Source: Corynebacterium anserum (GTDB lineage Bacteria; Actinomycetota; Actinomycetes; Mycobacteriales; Mycobacteriaceae). Taken from it: 64,000 bases of DNA. The stretch is taken from assembly GCF_014262665.1 (NCBI RefSeq), contig NZ_CP046883.1, positions 1,364,001-1,428,000 on the forward strand, given 5' to 3'. A program made the position numbers and the translations under genes. The notes beneath the pieces were generated by a model. That model ran no database searches, was not told the DNA's origin, and saw only the letters and a program-made list of their open reading frames with translations. Below are positions 56,601 to 64,000 of the stretch, in pieces. Each line of letters starts with the position of its first letter. Positions within the stretch are counted from its first letter, which is position 1.

Positions 56601-59600
56601 CCTAACTCCCGGTTTCAGCTCGGTAACAGGGCGCCGGAAGTTGACTGTGTGGTCCAGGTGGACCGCGTTGAGCAGACCTTCAATCACTGGGTAACCGTCT
56701 ACACGAGTGGAGCCAAGCGCCGCATAAATGGCAGGCCAGCACGGGCCGAGCAACGCATCAGGTACGATGCGGGCCGTCGGGGTACTCAATGCAGCACCAG
56801 TCACTGCGGTGTGATCTGGACCCAGATTCTCGGTGAGAATAAAGGAGAAGTGCGCTTCGCCATAGGGACTGCGCTGGGACTCCTCCATCGTAGGCATTGC
56901 GGTGATGTCTTCACCGGTCACCGATGTATTCCCGACGCCAGCTGTTCCCGCCAACAAGGCGAACATAGACTCTGGCAGACGATCTTCGTCGACGATAGGC
57001 AAACCACCATCGACGATGGAAGGTGGAAGCACGAGAGGGACAACAAGTTCGCGAACGGCGTGAACACTCGCATTCGTTTCATCCCAGTAGGTATCGAGCT
57101 TCACCGTGATGGTTGCTGTAACTGTCTCAACACCCACTGCAGAGGGATTGTCAATGTCCAACCGGAAGCGCTCATCATCCAGAATGTGCGCAGGATTATC
57201 CATGACATGCCCCGTCCAGGAGATAAACGGCGCAGCGGTCAGTAGTTCTTCCGCGCTCGTAGCGGAGGCGAGACGAGAGACCACAGCTGTCGGCGTAATC
57301 GCGGCATTGTCCTGCGCTACGCGTTCATACACTGCAGTCTCGAAGCGCCCTAAGATCTCTCCGATTGGCTCGTTTTTGGTCGTAACACCCCGCACCGATA
57401 CCGGCCCTGGGATTACTCGCACAGCGGATGCAGCATAGCGATCGTCATGTGACTGCCACAGAGAATCCTGTCCCCAAGCACGAAGCAGGTCATCATCAAT
57501 AACCGGAACAAAACCCATGGGCTTTGGATATTTACGGCACAGGGTGACAAACCACGCGGCATCGAGGTTGGTGAGGGTTATTTTCTCCGCTTGCGGATAG
57601 GCGGAGAGTAGGCGCGCCACGGCCTCCGGACCGTCCAACACGTTTTCTTCAGTGGGGAACATGGTCTCCACCACTCCATGATCCGCTGGTGCCAAGCGGG
57701 CCTCGACGCGCTGCACAAGTTCCCAAAAACGTTGCGACCAGGAGGGGTCTACCCAGGGATAAGACAGATCGACGAAACGTTGAACGACCTCGGCATAGGT
57801 CATCTCCACAAGATCGCCGAAATAAGGTTTGGCGGTCTTATTCATGGCGTCGATAATCTCTTCACGGCGTGCATTGATCCGCTTCATGTCGCCTTCAACC
57901 TCGCCGATGAGACGGGCACAATGCGCAGCGTCATTATCGATTTCGTACATGTCCGCACGCAGGTGAGACTGACCAGAGGTCATGCCACCAGAGGACTGCC
58001 CCCGGCCCACCCAACCATCATTTTCTTCATCGGGCACACCAGCTGTCTGCACCAACAGATCTTTGACTCCCTCGGAAGTCTTTGCTTCCTTAGCGGTCAT
58101 CGCTGCGGTGCCAATCAGCACAGCATCCACCGGCATGGGTGCGACCCCAAACTCTCGCGACCACGATCCAGAAATGTAGTCAGCCGCGCGTGCAGGAGTG
58201 CCGACACCACCACCGACGCACAGGACGACGTTCGGGTGCCGACGGATGTCAGCGTACGTGGCCAACAACAGGTCAGATAGGTTTTCCCAGGAATGGTGAC
58301 CGCCGGCGTGCCCGTCTTCTACGTGAAGAATCACGGTAGTGTCCACTGCCCGAGCAATCGCTAAACACTGCCGAATCTGGGCTACGGTACCTGGTTTAAA
58401 GGCGACATAGCGGAACCCCTGACTGTGCAGTTCCTGGATGAGCTCAGGAGCTTCGTCTACCTCGGGAATACCTGCAGAGACCACCACGCCGTCAATAGGT
58501 GCTCCCGACTCACGGGCTTTACTTACGATTCGTTGGGAACCAAATTGCAGATTCCACAAATAGCGATCCATGAACATAGCATTAAATTTGGCGGTACGCC
58601 CTGGATCCAATTGTTTCTTCAACCCTGCCAGGTTATCAGCGAAGACATCAGCTGTGACCTGGCCTCCACCGGCAAGCTCAGCCCAAAAACCAGCATTAGC
58701 TGCTGCCGCCACGATATCCGGATCTACTGTCGTCGGCGTCATACCAGCCAAAATGATCGGGGAATTGCCCGTTAATCGGGTGAAAGCGGTCTCCACGGCG
58801 AGTCCACGTTCCCCTGGAAGTTCCACCAACTTCGGAGCAAAACGCGACCAATCAGCGCTAGGTTCCGGCATCTTCCCGGAGGCAGAGAGACGGTCAATGT
58901 CGTCCAGAGTGGAGGCATTCACCACTCCGGCGCCCGTTCCTTCGATAATCTCCTCGGTGATTCGTCGAACCGCAGACCCCGGTCCGAGATCTATCAGCCA
59001 CTGTGCGGCCTCTTTCCCCTCCCTCTCCGTAATGGCATCGACCACCTCACAAGGCCAATCGACGCGGTTGACCATCACCGCGGCCGCCAGATCTGCAGCT
59101 AATTGTTCATCAAGCTGGCATGCCTTAGCCCATTCCGCGACCTGATCAACAGCCTTATCCAACATGGTGTGGTGGAAAGGCGCCGCGACGTCAAGATGTT
59201 CACACACAATCTCCAGAGGTGCTCCGCCAGAGGTCTTCGCGGCACGAGCCTTCTCATCCGCCTCCATCTCCTCCTGCACAGCTCGTTCCACACGCTCCAA
59301 ATCGGCGGGAGTACCAGAGACTACATGGCGAATACGTGTGTTGGTCAACGCCAATTGCGCACCAGAATCCGACTGCTCCAGTATCTGGCGTAAACCCGCC
59401 GACGTAACGCCAGAGAGGGCCAGCATAGGGGTTCGCGTGGAGTGAGAAAGCTCCGCTGCACGAGCAGCGCGTGAGGCGGCAGCGCCGATGAGACGTGCGA
59501 TGGCGAATACTTCCGCTATTGTCCGTTCCGATGTGGCTGTGTCAGTTGTGGCGTCGATAAAGGCATCGACAATGCGCGCCCCCAGAACACCCTGGCTGTG

Positions 59601-59951
59601 CCCAAGCACCGCAACCGGACGATGAACCCGCACATCCAGACCCGCAGAAGCCATTGCGAGAACCTGCGCATACTGCGTGGCCGTGATGCCTGGTACCGAT
59701 ACAGCGGCATCAGTTGGATGGGGAGCCTCAGCCAAGTGCTCGGCACTCAAGCCACCTGCTCCTACGGCGGTGAGTTGGGCGATGACCGGAGCCAGCACCT
59801 TGTCGGAGGAAAGAATGAGCTCACGCAGTTTGTGAGCGAGGTGAGGATCCGTCAACTGCTCAGTGAGCAGCTCCTGCCACGGGCTGGACTGTCCCGCCAG
59901 AAGTAGTGCGAATGGCTCGTTGGTGACGCGAGTAAAGAAGCTCGTAGCCAT
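50694..59951 (-). CDS. fas: Type I fatty acid synthase (FAS-I)
   Basis: This single chain of 3,085 residues makes long-chain acyl-CoAs from acetyl- and malonyl-CoA. Domains in order: acetyltransferase (GHSQG about 114), enoyl reductase (ILAGMTPTT about 402), dehydratase (GDFNPIH about 1214), malonyl/palmitoyl transferase (GHSLGEY about 1424), acyl carrier (NGVSSRLNQLL about 1827), ketoreductase (VVTGMTPNSIAG about 2139), ketosynthase (active Cys in GACATAAVS about 2735). A Ser/Thr/Ala-rich linker (about 1717-1787) precedes the carrier domain. The ATG at 59951 has GGAAGG about 12 nt upstream. It lies between accD and acpS. Some corynebacteria have two FAS-I genes, and this could be either type. 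Confidence 0.98.
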   Translation of the reverse strand: MATSFFTRVTNEPFALLLAGQSSPWQELLTEQLTDPHLAHKLRELILSSDKVLAPVIAQLTAVGAGGLSAEHLAEAPHPTDAAVSVPGITATQYAQVLAMASAGLDVRVHRPVAVLGHSQGVLGARIVDAFIDATTDTATSERTIAEVFAIARLIGAAASRAARAAELSHSTRTPMLALSGVTSAGLRQILEQSDSGAQLALTNTRIRHVVSGTPADLERVERAVQEEMEADEKARAAKTSGGAPLEIVCEHLDVAAPFHHTMLDKAVDQVAEWAKACQLDEQLAADLAAAVMVNRVDWPCEVVDAITEREGKEAAQWLIDLGPGSAVRRITEEIIEGTGAGVVNASTLDDIDRLSASGKMPEPSADWSRFAPKLVELPGERGLAVETAFTRLTGNSPIILAGMTPTTVDPDIVAAAANAGFWAELAGGGQVTADVFADNLAGLKKQLDPGRTAKFNAMFMDRYLWNLQFGSQRIVSKARESGAPIDGVVVSAGIPEVDEAPELIQELHSQGFRYVAFKPGTVAQIRQCLAIARAVDTTVILHVEDGHAGGHHSWENLSDLLLATYADIRRHPNVVLCVGGGVGTPARAADYISGSWSREFGVAPMPVDAVLIGTAAMTAKEAKTSEGVKDLLVQTAGVPDEENDGWVGRGQSSGGMTSGQSHLRADMYEIDNDAAHCARLIGEVEGDMKRINARREEIIDAMNKTAKPYFGDLVEMTYAEVVQRFVDLSYPWVDPSWSQRFWELVQRVEARLAPADHGVVETMFPTEENVLDGPEAVARLLSAYPQAEKITLTNLDAAWFVTLCRKYPKPMGFVPVIDDDLLRAWGQDSLWQSHDDRYAASAVRVIPGPVSVRGVTTKNEPIGEILGRFETAVYERVAQDNAAITPTAVVSRLASATSAEELLTAAPFISWTGHVMDNPAHILDDERFRLDIDNPSAVGVETVTATITVKLDTYWDETNASVHAVRELVVPLVLPPSIVDGGLPIVDEDRLPESMFALLAGTAGVGNTSVTGEDITAMPTMEESQRSPYGEAHFSFILTENLGPDHTAVTGAALSTPTARIVPDALLGPCWPAIYAALGSTRVDGYPVIEGLLNAVHLDHTVNFRRPVTELKPGVRVDVTSWAASVQESSSGRIVHVTLELYVGDELYGTFDERFAIRGRAFGSAMPEDPKYAGGVPETTGRNVEDTPRSTLLRETVTAPSNMTPFAWVSGDFNPIHTSSAAATVAGLDAPLVHGMWLSATAQHAVATAGTEMNGGRPFRITGWTYRMFGLVALDAAVDIKVERTGRLVGGGLVLEVTCSVEGDLVSQATATTDIPRTAYVYPGQGIQSKGMGLDERTASRAAADVWERADAHTRKALGFSILAVVRDNPTELTAQGTVYRHPEGVLNLTQFTQVALATLAFAQTARLREAGGVADDAYFAGHSLGEYNALSAYAQALDLETVVELVFHRGSTMHNLVERDEKGRSNYRMGALRPNQFGVGSGGDDEVREYVANVSRESGEFLEIVNYNLAGQQYAVAGTIAGITALEQDANARAEAAGGKGAFMLVPGIDVPFHSQILHNGVDEFRERLTALVPQEIDASALEGRYIPNLVAIPFELTEEFARAILDVVPSTQVEEALDNWQERLKDRSGLARMLLIELLSWQFASPVRWIETQALLFNSSERGGADIEVYVEIGLGAAPTLANLAAKTLALPQFADARVQVRNVQRDEQLVYQQDVRTIEIEEEEQETGSSDNSTSAPSSSVLSSSDVTAASVPASSENSAASPTTTASTSATSAIPGAEAVENAPELPYTASDAIKTLLAYSNKVRPDQIGDADTTGTLTNGVSSRLNQLLMDMSAELGLSSVEGAAEADVATLSATVDKAAFNYKAFGPVLGEAVKDRIRKLFGAAGAKQSLILDHVTGEWGLGEGWAAHTTAMLLLGTRDGASARGGDLATMPQEASNIGAVKELIDEAVVQVGAAHGIPVAKPSSTGGAGGAVVDSAALDAFAETVTGDKGVLANTARQILSDLGLTDTTSADFDHTEEEEVFNIVRAVEEELGSQWPQLVAPVFDARRAVLVDDRWATAREDIARLALGELSVEDLTVSSFAGTGQAVADQATWWAKHSEETVADFLQEVADAAVSAEDGEYSGQVAVVTGMTPNSIAGAVVAKLLAGGATVVATASRITDSRLNFVKNLYRTHARAGASLWLVPANLSSYRDVDSLVEWIAHEQTETVGSELKTIKPALTPDLFFPFAAPPVMGSVEEAGPAAENQARLLLWSVERSMTALAKISSDTNVDHRLHVVLPGSPNRGTFGGDGAYGETKAAFDAIVNKWKVEPWSAHMTLAHPRIGWVAGTGLMGGNDPLVDAATAAGVHVYTPVDIAEELLQLCTAEVREHAKSAPVKADLTGGLGEINIAELKANSGGDEVASEAEETSPTVDALPTPQQPTQPHTDGVWNQTSAHLDDTIVIVGLGEVGAWGSGRTRCEAEYGIQPDGSAELTAAGVLELAWMTGLLTWKDSPQAGWYDQNDQMVEEADIYDRYRDEVVARSGVRTFVEDAAIHNDGDEPHSPLSVEMFLDRDVTFTVDSEEDAKAYVEADPQFTRASEVEGEWQVTRLTGARARVPRRATLARIVGGQFPTDFDPARWGIPQDMVESMDRMAVWNLVTTVDAFLSAGFSPAELLEAVHPTDVAMTQGTGFGGMTSMRKLFLDRFMGEEIPSDILQETLPNVVAAHTMQAFVGGYGSMIHPVGACATAAVSIEEGMDKIHCGKADFVVAGAVDDISVESISGFANMNATTDSNAMAAKGINERFYSRAGDRRRGGFVEAQGGGTVLLARGSVAAEMGLPVYGVVAFAQSYADGMHTSIPAPGLGALAAARGGKDSRMNRSLEALGVTVDDIAVVSKHDTSTNANDPNEADLHTRMSAALGRSQGNPLFVVSQKTLTGHAKGGAAVFQVAGIADMFRTGRIPGNRTLDCLDPAMRSAQHFVWPRSPLQMAQPIKAGVLTSLGFGHVSAVVALVHPAAFEAVLRAECGERDAACWRERATRRLRDGLRRREAGMLSSTALFTRHEGRRFNEQAGAVKDQEAAMLLDPGARLNKDGTY

Positions 59952-60017
59952 AAAAGGGCATACCTTCCTGAATAATTGGTGCGCACATGCGCGAGAAAAT
60001 GTGGGGTAAAACTGGGC

Positions 60018-61697
60018 CTACAGCGGCCCGTTGTTGTGGCGCTTCAAGCCGGAATGGGTGCGATCCTTGCTGCGCAGCACCTCGAGAGACTCAGCGATTG
60101 CCTGGCGGGTGTCCGAGGGTTCAATAATCCCGTCCAGTTCGCCGGAAGCCACGGAAAGATTGGGGTTGATGTTTTCTGCCGCATACGCGTCTGACAGTTC
60201 CTTGGCCTTAGCTGCCATCGCTGCCGGATCCGGACCTGCGGCCTTAATTTCACGGCGGTTCAGAATGCTCACTGCACCATCGGCGCCCATCACGGCAATC
60301 TCTGCATCCGGCCAGGCGTAAGCAAAATCGGCTCCAATCGATTTTGAACCCATCACGATGTATGCACCACCATATGCCTTGCGCAGCGTGATGGTGACGA
60401 GAGGAACGGTGGCGTTAGCGTAAGCAAAGATGAGCTTTGCGCCTCGTCGAATGATGCCTGCTTGCTCCTGATCCGTACCCGGGCGATAACCTGGTACATC
60501 CACAAGTGTGACCACGGGTAATCCGAAAGCGTCACAGCAGCGCACAAAACGCGCAGCCTTTTCGGAAGAATCCACGTCCAAGGTGCCGGCATTATGCATC
60601 GGCTGGTCAGCGACAATGCCAACGGACTCGCCGTTGATACAGGCAAACCCGACGACTATTGACGGGGCAAAATACTCCTGGACTTCGACAAACTCACCGT
60701 GATCAACGAGGGATTCTACGACCTCAACCATGTCATAGGGCTGTCGGGAATCATCGGGAACAAGTTCCTTCACTTTCGCAGCTGCTTGTTCATCGGAAGC
60801 AGCGGTGGAGTAGCTATACCGCGGCGGCAGCTCGTCACAGTGATTCGGCAGATATGTCAGCAGGCTCTGCACATAGTCCAAAGCATCTTCTTCGTCTTCA
60901 CCCAAATAGTGAGCCACACCAGACTGCACGTTGTGCAGCTCAGCTCCACCGAGTTCGGCGGAAGTGACATCCTCACCGGTGACCGCGCGAACCACGTCCG
61001 GTCCGGTAACGAACATGTGGGAGTTCTCTCGGGTCATAATGACGAAGTCAGTTAGTGCTGGGGAATAAACAGCTCCACCAGCACACGGTCCCAAAATCAC
61101 GGAGATTTGGGGAATCATGCCCGAGGCTTTGCAAGAGCGTTTGAAGATTCGCCCATATTCGGACAGCGCCTGCACGCCCTCTTGGATGCGAGCACCACCG
61201 GAATCCAGAATCGAAATAATCGGAATGCGCATGGCCATCGCTTTATCCATGAGAGCACAAATCTTGGTGCCCTCAACCTTTCCGAGTGTGCCACCTTTAA
61301 TGGAAAAGTCCTGGGCGTAAACAGCAACCTTGCGGCCTGAAATCTCACCAAACCCGGTGATGACGGATGCCCCTAGAAAACCTTCCGAGGCATGGCCTCC
61401 AGCAAAACGCCCGACTTCAACGAAGGAATCCTCATCAAGCAGTAGCGCCAAACGCTCACGAGCGGTTTTCTTGCCCTTAGCGTGCTGAAAGTCCTGAGCT
61501 TTGTGCTCAGCTTTAAGCTCCAATGCGGCGTAGTCCACGCGATTGACGTTCTGGACAGAACGTTGCCCCGCCCCCATGGAGTCCGCCGACATGCCGGGTT
61601 GCACTGTAGGTGGGAGCTTCAGAGCAATAGACGAGTGATCATTGTTTCTACGGCCGAGTACTCGGCCGACCTGTGTACGAAGAGATTGAATACCCAT
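60018..61697 (-). CDS. accD: Acyl-CoA carboxylase beta subunit (carboxyltransferase)
   Basis: The 559 residues form a two-domain carboxyltransferase: an N-domain with SGGARIQEGVQALSEYG and GPCAGGAVYSPALTDF, and a C-domain with VPGYRPGTDQEQAGIIRRGAK and KAYGGAYIVMGSKSIGADF. It moves carboxyl groups from biotin to acyl-CoA; with AccBC it should give malonyl-CoA for FAS-I, although the sequence looks closer to PccB/AccD5-type than to AccD1-type subunits. The ATG at 61697 has AGGAAC 5 nt upstream and is 6 bp after the accBC stop, which favours the long N-terminus of about 35 residues over the ATG at 61592. Confidence 0.93.
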   Translation of the reverse strand: MGIQSLRTQVGRVLGRRNNDHSSIALKLPPTVQPGMSADSMGAGQRSVQNVNRVDYAALELKAEHKAQDFQHAKGKKTARERLALLLDEDSFVEVGRFAGGHASEGFLGASVITGFGEISGRKVAVYAQDFSIKGGTLGKVEGTKICALMDKAMAMRIPIISILDSGGARIQEGVQALSEYGRIFKRSCKASGMIPQISVILGPCAGGAVYSPALTDFVIMTRENSHMFVTGPDVVRAVTGEDVTSAELGGAELHNVQSGVAHYLGEDEEDALDYVQSLLTYLPNHCDELPPRYSYSTAASDEQAAAKVKELVPDDSRQPYDMVEVVESLVDHGEFVEVQEYFAPSIVVGFACINGESVGIVADQPMHNAGTLDVDSSEKAARFVRCCDAFGLPVVTLVDVPGYRPGTDQEQAGIIRRGAKLIFAYANATVPLVTITLRKAYGGAYIVMGSKSIGADFAYAWPDAEIAVMGADGAVSILNRREIKAAGPDPAAMAAKAKELSDAYAAENINPNLSVASGELDGIIEPSDTRQAIAESLEVLRSKDRTHSGLKRHNNGPL

Positions 61698-61703
61698 GAG
61701 TTC

Positions 61704-63545
61704 CTAGACTTCCTCTCCAGGGTTTGCGGATTCCTTTACAGCCACACGCAGCAGTGGGGTGCCTGCCGGGACGTTCTGGGAGACATCCACCAGAATTTCC
61801 TCGACCACTCCAGAGACTGTGGAGTGGATGTATTTCTCCATCTTCATGGCCTCAAGGACGATCAACACGTCCCCCTCATTGACCTCTTGACCAGGCTGAA
61901 CGGGCAAGCGCACCACAATGGCCTGCATTGGGGAAGCCAAAACACCATCAGCTCCAACAGCACCGTCTCCCGTAGGTGCAGGCGCTGCCTCCATCCTCCG
62001 CGACGAGCCACGGCGCGGTTGTGCTGGACGCTGCTCCGAGACTCCCCCAGCATGTCCACCGAACCCAGCGAAAATGTCGGAGGGAAGGGTAAGGGCGTGG
62101 CGTCGCCCATCTATCTCGATAACAACATCCTTGCGGGAAGGCACGGCTGAACTCACCTCCTCGGCTTTGCCCGTAGCAAAAGCGGCGGGGATATCAGCCG
62201 ACGGTAGAAAGACCTCCTCCATCCACTTTGTGCCCACCGCAAAATTCTCTGCAGTGGTGGCCGCAAAGTCACGATGAGCCAAAATCTGCTCGATCAATGG
62301 CTGTGGCGTCGCCACCCCCTCGATACGTAGCTCGCGAAGAGCGCGCAGACAGCGAGACAGCGCGGTGGGGCGATCGGGTCCTGTGATAATTAGCTTGGCA
62401 ATCATCGAATCGAAGTCTGGCGTGACCACGTCCCCTTGACGCACACCGGTCTCTACGCGCACCCCATGACCGGTTGGCCATGCCAGCTCAGTGATAGTTC
62501 CCGCTGTCGGTGTGAGATCAGCCCCTGGATCTTCACTGGTGATACGTAACTCAACGGAATGTCCACGACCGTCAGGCACAGCGCACAAAGCCTCACCATT
62601 GGCAATGCGGATCTGTTGCGTCACCATGTCAAGGCCAGTGATCTCCTCAGAAACGGTGTGCTCCACTTGCAAGCGGGGATTGACTTCAAGGAAATACACA
62701 TCTTCGCCCTTGACCAGGAATTCGCAAGTACCGAGTCCCTGATATCCAGTGTGACGGAAAAGGTTTTCAGACCACTGGCTAAGCTTGGAGAGTGCGCCTG
62801 GGGAAAGAAATGGTGCGGGTGCTTCCTCAATCAACTTTTGGTTGCGGCGCTGAACGGAACAATCGCGCGTACTCACCACAGCGAAGTTGCCGTGGACATC
62901 TGCCATGCACTGCGTTTCTACGTGACGGCCGTTTTCCACAAATTTTTCTAGGAAGTATGAGCTCAGATCACCGCCAGTTCCATTGGCATCCGCGTGGCGC
63001 GCCCCGAATTCCTCCACATCTTTGTCCGTACGCATGATCTCGATGCCGCGGCCGCCGCCTCCGTCCGAACGCTTAGCAACAATCGGTAAACCATGCGTGG
63101 CCACGAAGTCACGCACAGTGTCCATGGAGTCAACCGGATCATTGGTACCAGGAACGGGTTGGACAGCGGCGGCGTTGGCAGTGCGCCGTGCTGAAATCTT
63201 GTCACCAAGTTGTTCAATAGTGTGAGCAGATGGGCCAATCCATACCAGCCCAGCATCTACGACGGCGGCCGCTACCTCGGCAACCTCAGACAAGAATCCA
63301 TATCCCGGGTGGATCGCATCTGCATCAGCTTCCTTCGCGACCTGCAGAATCTTCTGCAAGTTCAGATAGGTCTCTTGAGCGGTACCCGCCCCGAGGGAAT
63401 AGGCTTCATCAGCCAATTCGACCGCCGGAGAATTGATGTCCGCTTCTGCATAGACGGCTATGGCTTTCAGCCCCAGGTCATGAACTGTGCGAATAATGCG
63501 CGCGGCAATTTCGCCACGGTTGGCCACCAGGATCCTTGTGATCAT
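61704..63545 (-). CDS. accBC: Acyl-CoA carboxylase alpha subunit (biotin carboxylase plus BCCP)
   Basis: The 613 residues join biotin carboxylase and biotin carrier. The N-terminus is ILVANRGEIAARIIRT, the ATP-grasp region has KRSDGGGGRGIEIM (Gly-rich loop), and EVNPRLQVEHTVSEEITG carries the catalytic Glu and Arg. The C-terminal lipoyl-like domain has the biotinylated Lys in EAMKME (about residue 565). It charges biotin and feeds the AccD carboxyltransferase. The ATG at 63545 has AAAGGGC upstream. It is the first gene of accBC-accD-fas-acpS. Confidence 0.96.
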   Translation of the reverse strand: MITRILVANRGEIAARIIRTVHDLGLKAIAVYAEADINSPAVELADEAYSLGAGTAQETYLNLQKILQVAKEADADAIHPGYGFLSEVAEVAAAVVDAGLVWIGPSAHTIEQLGDKISARRTANAAAVQPVPGTNDPVDSMDTVRDFVATHGLPIVAKRSDGGGGRGIEIMRTDKDVEEFGARHADANGTGGDLSSYFLEKFVENGRHVETQCMADVHGNFAVVSTRDCSVQRRNQKLIEEAPAPFLSPGALSKLSQWSENLFRHTGYQGLGTCEFLVKGEDVYFLEVNPRLQVEHTVSEEITGLDMVTQQIRIANGEALCAVPDGRGHSVELRITSEDPGADLTPTAGTITELAWPTGHGVRVETGVRQGDVVTPDFDSMIAKLIITGPDRPTALSRCLRALRELRIEGVATPQPLIEQILAHRDFAATTAENFAVGTKWMEEVFLPSADIPAAFATGKAEEVSSAVPSRKDVVIEIDGRRHALTLPSDIFAGFGGHAGGVSEQRPAQPRRGSSRRMEAAPAPTGDGAVGADGVLASPMQAIVVRLPVQPGQEVNEGDVLIVLEAMKMEKYIHSTVSGVVEEILVDVSQNVPAGTPLLRVAVKESANPGEEV

Positions 63546-64000
63546 CTACTGCCCTTTTTCTGTCGTTGGTGTGATGTGCGCGTAAAAGAAATCCCTGTTT
63601 TATGTAGGAGCAGCTGTGTTGTGGGAGCCGGCTCCTACACGGGCACACACCGTGCTCGCAGGGAATTGACCAAACTCTATGAACCCTTTTCGGCTTAACC
63701 CCAGTGCTGAAACACCCTTTTTAGCGGTGCTCGCCCCCGACCTCGTTTCTGTAGCATGCCAGCTGATCAGTACCTTTATGGCAACCATATGTATGTAATT
63801 GTGAAACAAAACCACACCCGCAGCACTCGAGCATTCCTCACCCATAGTGGGGCAGCTCACAATTTCTGCACGTACTTCGCCCTAATTTAAAACGTGTAAT
63901 TTCATCAACTCTGCGTCGTCTAAAACCAGCCACCTGCGACGGCCGAGTATCAGTCAATAGATCCAATAGATGAAGGGTGGGAAAAGAGGCAGGGGCAGTA
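63546..64000. other. Upstream region of the fatty-acid cassette
   Basis: About 455 bp with no supported gene: the short frames lack ribosome binding sites and codon bias. It carries the candidate operator at 63604-63638 and AT-rich stretches (63760-63910) that may contain promoters for accBC and for a gene beyond the edge. Confidence 0.5.
63604..63638. promoter_or_regulatory. Inverted repeat upstream of accBC, candidate regulator site
   Basis: GTAGGAGC (63604-63611) and GCTCCTAC (63631-63638) form a perfect 8-bp dyad, and a second 12-bp palindrome GGAGCCGGCTCC lies inside its right half (63625-63636). It is about 60-95 bp before accBC. It could be an operator for a TetR-type fatty-acid regulator; the binding protein is unknown. 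Confidence 0.5.

Noticed and set aside
63600..63860. 86-residue minus-strand ORF upstream of accBC
   Set aside because: No ribosome binding site, no domain, Ala/Ser/Gly-rich by chance, and it overlaps the palindrome region. Considered non-coding.

Overview
This 64 kb window reads as an ordinary chromosomal segment of an actinobacterium in the Corynebacteriales, most probably a Corynebacterium species of moderate GC content. The main reasons are a single-chain type I fatty acid synthase of about 3,085 residues, the gene neighbourhood ilvBN-ilvC / MscCG-like channel / PH-like protein / ilvD / lysG-lysE / DoxX / gatB / pfkA / gatCA, and serA, leuB, dnaQ-like, FAH-family and gltX genes close by. 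As I remember it, the same genes lie near each other in C. glutamicum, although the order and the inserted blocks differ here. No phage, transposon, CRISPR array or rRNA operon was found.

Layout. 0.1-2 kb: tRNA-Glu, tRNA-Gln and gltX, co-oriented. 2-4.3 kb: two paralogous exported esterases. 4.4-7.3 kb: hydroxypyruvate isomerase-like gene divergent from an SDR, then isochorismate synthase. 7.4-10.9 kb: FAH-family decarboxylase/hydrolase, DnaQ-like exonuclease and a cNMP/CBS/DUF294 protein. 11.5-13.7 kb: Pit phosphate transporter with a small membrane partner, and a small unknown. 14-19 kb: leuB divergent from efeUOB (iron uptake), which meets a histidine-rich metal-binding gene tail to tail. 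19.3-22.2 kb: serA and a COG0523 zinc-type GTPase. 22.5-32.7 kb: ilvC, ilvN, ilvB behind a leader-peptide attenuator, a divergent mechanosensitive channel, ilvD, and the lysG/lysE pair. 32.8-41.9 kb: DoxX protein, gatB, pfkA, NUDIX, an unknown, gatA, gatC, ACT protein. 42-45 kb: ilvA coupled to a dicarboxylate/amino-acid symporter. 45.4-49.8 kb: exonuclease, then a four-gene overlapping ABC exporter plus two-component operon, and a tiny ORF. 50.2-63.5 kb: accBC-accD-fas-acpS, a complete de novo fatty-acid cassette.

How the genes work together. Most enzymes of branched-chain amino acid synthesis (IlvA, IlvBN, IlvC, IlvD, LeuB) are here, with a readable Ile/Leu/Val leader peptide and alternative hairpins ahead of ilvB. 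GltX, tRNA-Gln, tRNA-Glu and GatCAB together are the parts needed for the indirect route to Gln-tRNA(Gln). AccBC/AccD make the malonyl-CoA that FAS-I uses, and AcpS activates the FAS-I carrier domain; the four genes are tightly packed and partly translationally coupled. Metal homeostasis is visible as EfeUOB beside a DtxR-like box, and a COG0523 GTPase plus a His-rich protein beside Zur-like boxes.

The most pervasive sequence-level pattern is a -10-like hexamer (usually TANNNT) placed 6-8 nt before the start codon of about eighteen genes that lack a Shine-Dalgarno sequence. This points to widespread leaderless transcription, and it was used to choose several start codons. I did not find a convincing wholly new system. 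The best candidates for a second look are the tandem-repeat His-rich protein with its candidate Zur site, a 13-bp perfect hairpin and a 40-residue ORF in the gap before acpS, the palindrome in front of the ABC/two-component operon, and unusual inserts in an SDR and in LysE.
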